Source: Acidobacteriota bacterium
GTDB lineage: Bacteria > Acidobacteriota > Terriglobia > Bryobacterales > Bryobacteraceae
Length of the DNA stretch: 7,516 bases
Assembly (NCBI GenBank): GCA_026394095.1
Contig: JAPKYY010000097.1
Span: forward strand, 1 to 7,516
Direction: 5' to 3'
Positions 6,901 through 7,516 of the stretch are shown one piece after another. Numbering within the stretch: the first letter of the stretch is position 1; each line of letters opens with the position of its first letter. The notes under the pieces were generated by a model that was given only the letters and a program-made list of their open reading frames with translations, had not been told where the DNA came from and ran no database searches. A program made the translations under genes and the position numbers.

Positions 6901-7271
6901 CGGTCGACTTCCTGGAGGACGCTTGAAAATTCGCTGTTCAGCACCGCGCGGGAACCGGTGAAGGTACCAGAGGCGGACTGCGTCGCAAGTGTACGAGCAC
7001 GATCGAGAAGCTTCGAGATGTTGTTGATGCCGCCATCGACAATCTGAAGCTGGCTCAGACCGTCGTTTGCGTTTCGGATACCTTGATTGAGAACCGCCTG
7101 ATCACTGCGCAGGCCGTTGGCGATTGCCAAACCCGCGGCGTCATCGCCCGAGTTCACAATACGCAAACCGCTGGTGACGCGATTGATCGTCTTGCCCTGA
7201 AAATCGCTGCTGTTGTTGATGTAGCTCTGCGCCTGTAGGGACGCAATGTTGGTGTTTGATGAAAATGCCAT
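3912..7271 (-). CDS. fliC: Giant flagellin (filament subunit) with a very large central insert
   Basis: The 1119-aa product has complete flagellin ends. Residues 1-145 carry the D0/D1 helices (INRVTSGLRIVNSGDDAAGLAIANG at 29-53, split around the GDDAAG core; LLDRARTLATQ at 88-98, aligning with the Salmonella TLR5-recognition segment; LQEVDR at 119-124). Residues about 1025-1119 carry the C-terminal D1/D0 helices (ESRIRDADLAQEAANLSKAQI, then LAQANSAPQQVLSLLRG). Most flagellins have about 270-500 residues. The excess lies in a Ser/Thr/Asn/Ala/Gly-rich insert at about 150-1020 made of repeated modules (see 4302-6617). I see no Cys, His or Trp, and only the initiator Met. The start is ATG 7271 with AAGGAG (7278-7283) 6 nt upstream, a strong ribosome-binding site. 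It has its own sigma28-type promoter and terminator. The symbol follows common use for the major flagellin; whether other flagellin genes exist elsewhere is unknown. Confidence 0.95.
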   Translation of the reverse strand: MAFSSNTNIASLQAQSYINNSSDFQGKTINRVTSGLRIVNSGDDAAGLAIANGLRSDQAVLNQGIRNANDGLSQLQIVDGGINNISKLLDRARTLATQSASGTFTGSRAVLNSEFSSVLQEVDRQAQAIGLNTGGDFARSLSVFIGGGKTSNGVSAISNGSASVDLSKSTVDSQSLGLKGVQAKGTDATDLGTGSATTSLAQVLANTTNVNSQTASNTAQFTLRGPGFSGQGVNVNVNTNAVGSTSELVGRINAAIDAAAGAGTQSATALKSANIKASVVTDSAGRQQIAFSSPTTAFQVEGGDRTANALLGKFERNASLKGSDTAVSVNTEPAGADTLTLAIDGGAAFSVTVTDNGTNGSTSKGSIVAQLNAQTTFSDKAVASLEGNQVVIKSKGNSAASKVEITTTALSTNLGLSSTAATAADASTGADVRTRVQGARAVAGGANYVGTDFAATATITAGSNDTLNFTVGGTNQAITLDAGTGFTKKQIAADINTKIAAGALANKLTASVFNDQIVLTANNAGDTVAVNSSTNNAYTTLGFTAGTASNTNTFLTADSIKVRVQGGGLTSPVDIELNTTTAGSTTVDSVLTDLASRVANNSSLQAAGITLSSSSAGNNLVFQNASGETFQVAVTGDTQNKLGFGAFQADASNAFDYSTTTAASNYTGAFSQENTTRSGTFQISLNGGASSGNAINVTALSDVGQVSGSAQGIGAITLGANVTLRLSIDGSATQAITLTTGNTLQQIATTINGSLTGGVADVVGNGASAALRIRSSSTGSASSVVIQAGATNAATALGLSIGQTGQGNSTAAIQADVANQINTAIAGDTELRNAGLQASFTSNKLTIASNNNTFFRLSTYGDTDFGFGKEGSTFTGTTTQGASATSATVNAGGADSSKSITFSGIAYGGDDQQVSITASDPTGAKQSLSVTLRNDATGRSGRTIDDAVKAINDQLQQSNNDTLKRIFAVKENTGGAEAVRFLSTVKGFEVGIGATAGGTGLAQPTGGIDKSAVVGTGANATIDTQAAAEAAVTALSNAVSSLGDAQAVVGRGQNQLSFAVNLAQSQLTNLAASESRIRDADLAQEAANLSKAQIQLQAGIAALAQANSAPQQVLSLLRG
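4302..6617 (-). repeat. Array of about seven diverged flagellin_IN-like modules inside flagellin
   Basis: The flagellin insert can be divided into modules of about 65-100 residues with one pattern: a beta pair, a helix with an I(A/V)xxIN-like centre, a second beta pair, and often a closing LGF/LGL. Approximate residues are 219-320, 335-420, 455-548, 558-650, 716-806, 805-870 (half module) and 898-990. The clearest pair is 465-503 against 722-758: both have TL, then a VGGT or IDGS turn, the shared pentamer QAITL, then IAxxIN. This resembles the flagellin_IN (hook-IN) motif and the middle segment of FliD in this window. The copies are strongly diverged in DNA, so the array is old. Module boundaries were judged by eye. 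Confidence 0.6.
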
Positions 7272-7277
7272 GATTCA

Positions 7278-7311
7278 CTCCTTTGTGTTTAACCGTTCGG
7301 AAATCCTCTCC
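7278..7311 (-). promoter_or_regulatory. Flagellin leader with ribosome-binding site and three GGA motifs
   Basis: The minus-strand leader carries GGA at 7309-7311, 7304-7306 and 7279-7281. The last lies inside the AAGGAG ribosome-binding site, in the context ACAAAGGAGTG. CsrA binds GGA-containing sites, and in Bacillus subtilis it represses the flagellin (hag) message by binding two sites in its leader, one over the Shine-Dalgarno sequence. The arrangement here is similar. No csrA or fliW gene is visible in the window, so CsrA control is only a possibility. Confidence 0.4.
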
Positions 7312-7357
7312 AAACGAGTGGCCTTGCACCACCTCGGCATCGTTGCTGATAAGAGCC

Positions 7358-7384
7358 ATATCGGGACAGGCAGTTCCAACTTGA
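7358..7384 (-). promoter_or_regulatory. Sigma28 (FliA)-type promoter of flagellin
   Basis: Read on the minus strand, TCAAGTTG (7384-7377), an 11-nt spacer and CCCGATAT (7365-7358) match the FliA consensus at 6 of 8 positions in each half, with exact spacing. Transcription would start near 7351, giving a leader of about 80 nt. This is the expected promoter class for a late flagellar gene and matches the form of the fliD promoter at 161-187. The -35 half lies about 30 bp past the stop codon of the gene entering from the right edge. Confidence 0.75.
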
Positions 7385-7412
7385 AACAGAAATTTGCCTT
7401 AGTGGCAGTTGC

Positions 7413-7516
7413 TTAATCCTGTTTCGGCGTGGGGGTAGACAAGCGCAACCGCTTGGAAGCCTCTTCGAGCGTCTTTGCTTCTACCTCATGAGCAGAGTCG
7501 AGATTGGAAGCTCTGG
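7413..7516 (-). CDS. C-terminal end of an unrecognised gene, cut by the window edge
   Basis: From the right edge a minus-strand frame stays open for 33 codons and ends at TAA (7413-7415). The other two minus-strand frames close early. The visible tail is charged and probably helical (EVEAKTLEEASKRLRL) and ends with a flexible STPTPKQD. This composition looks like a real protein C-terminus, but the piece is too short to identify. It lies upstream of flagellin on the same strand, separated by the sigma28-type promoter, so it may be another flagellar or regulatory gene. A plus-strand frame is also open here but reads less like a protein. Confidence 0.45.
   Translation of the reverse strand, partial: RASNLDSAHEVEAKTLEEASKRLRLSTPTPKQD

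Noticed and set aside
3912..7271. Flagellinolysin-type metalloprotease domain inside the flagellin insert
   Set aside because: That domain needs an HExxH zinc motif. I find no histidine anywhere in the protein.
7343..7358. Sigma54-type promoter (GG...GC) before flagellin
   Set aside because: The GG and GC elements are 9 nt apart where 10 is required, and the flanking bases do not fit.
7141..7359. 72-aa minus-strand ORF overlapping the flagellin start
   Set aside because: It covers the flagellin leader and first codons in another frame. The flagellin reading there is unmistakable.

Overview
The window is a flagellar filament locus from a bacterium of moderately high GC content. The flagellin ends, the pairing with a TPR-glycosyltransferase and the overall sequence style make me favour an Acidobacteriota-like (Terriglobia-type) source. 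That is an inference from memory of the families, not a search result, and I hold it loosely.

Layout. Bases 1-160 hold no convincing gene. A sigma28-type promoter (161-187, +) drives fliD (218-1573), the filament cap protein. A small, mostly helical ORF follows with no gap (1574-1924) and is probably a FliT/FlgN-type export chaperone. A run of about five imperfect 19-bp tandem repeats (1912-2008) sits on and after its stop codon. A strong hairpin at 2015-2053 then separates this unit from the genes converging on the other strand.

On the minus strand, read right to left, there are four elements. First is the last 33 codons of an unrecognised gene entering from the right edge (7413-7516). Second is a sigma28-type promoter (7358-7384) with a leader of about 80 nt containing three GGA motifs. 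Third is a giant flagellin of 1119 aa (3912-7271) with a terminator behind it. Fourth is a 570-aa protein with about seven TPR repeats fused to a glycosyltransferase-like domain (2094-3806).

How the parts fit. The flagellin is exported and polymerises under the FliD cap. The TPR-glycosyltransferase is a good candidate to O-glycosylate the very Ser/Thr-rich flagellin before export. The chaperone-like protein probably binds FliD or another axial subunit. Both filament genes have promoters of the same unusual form: TCAAG, a fixed 14-nt gap, then CCGA. This points to coordinated late-class expression.

The most notable features are the roughly 850-aa central insert of the flagellin, which appears to be built from about seven diverged copies of a fold module resembling the flagellin_IN (hook-IN) motif also seen in the neighbouring FliD, and the matched promoter pair.
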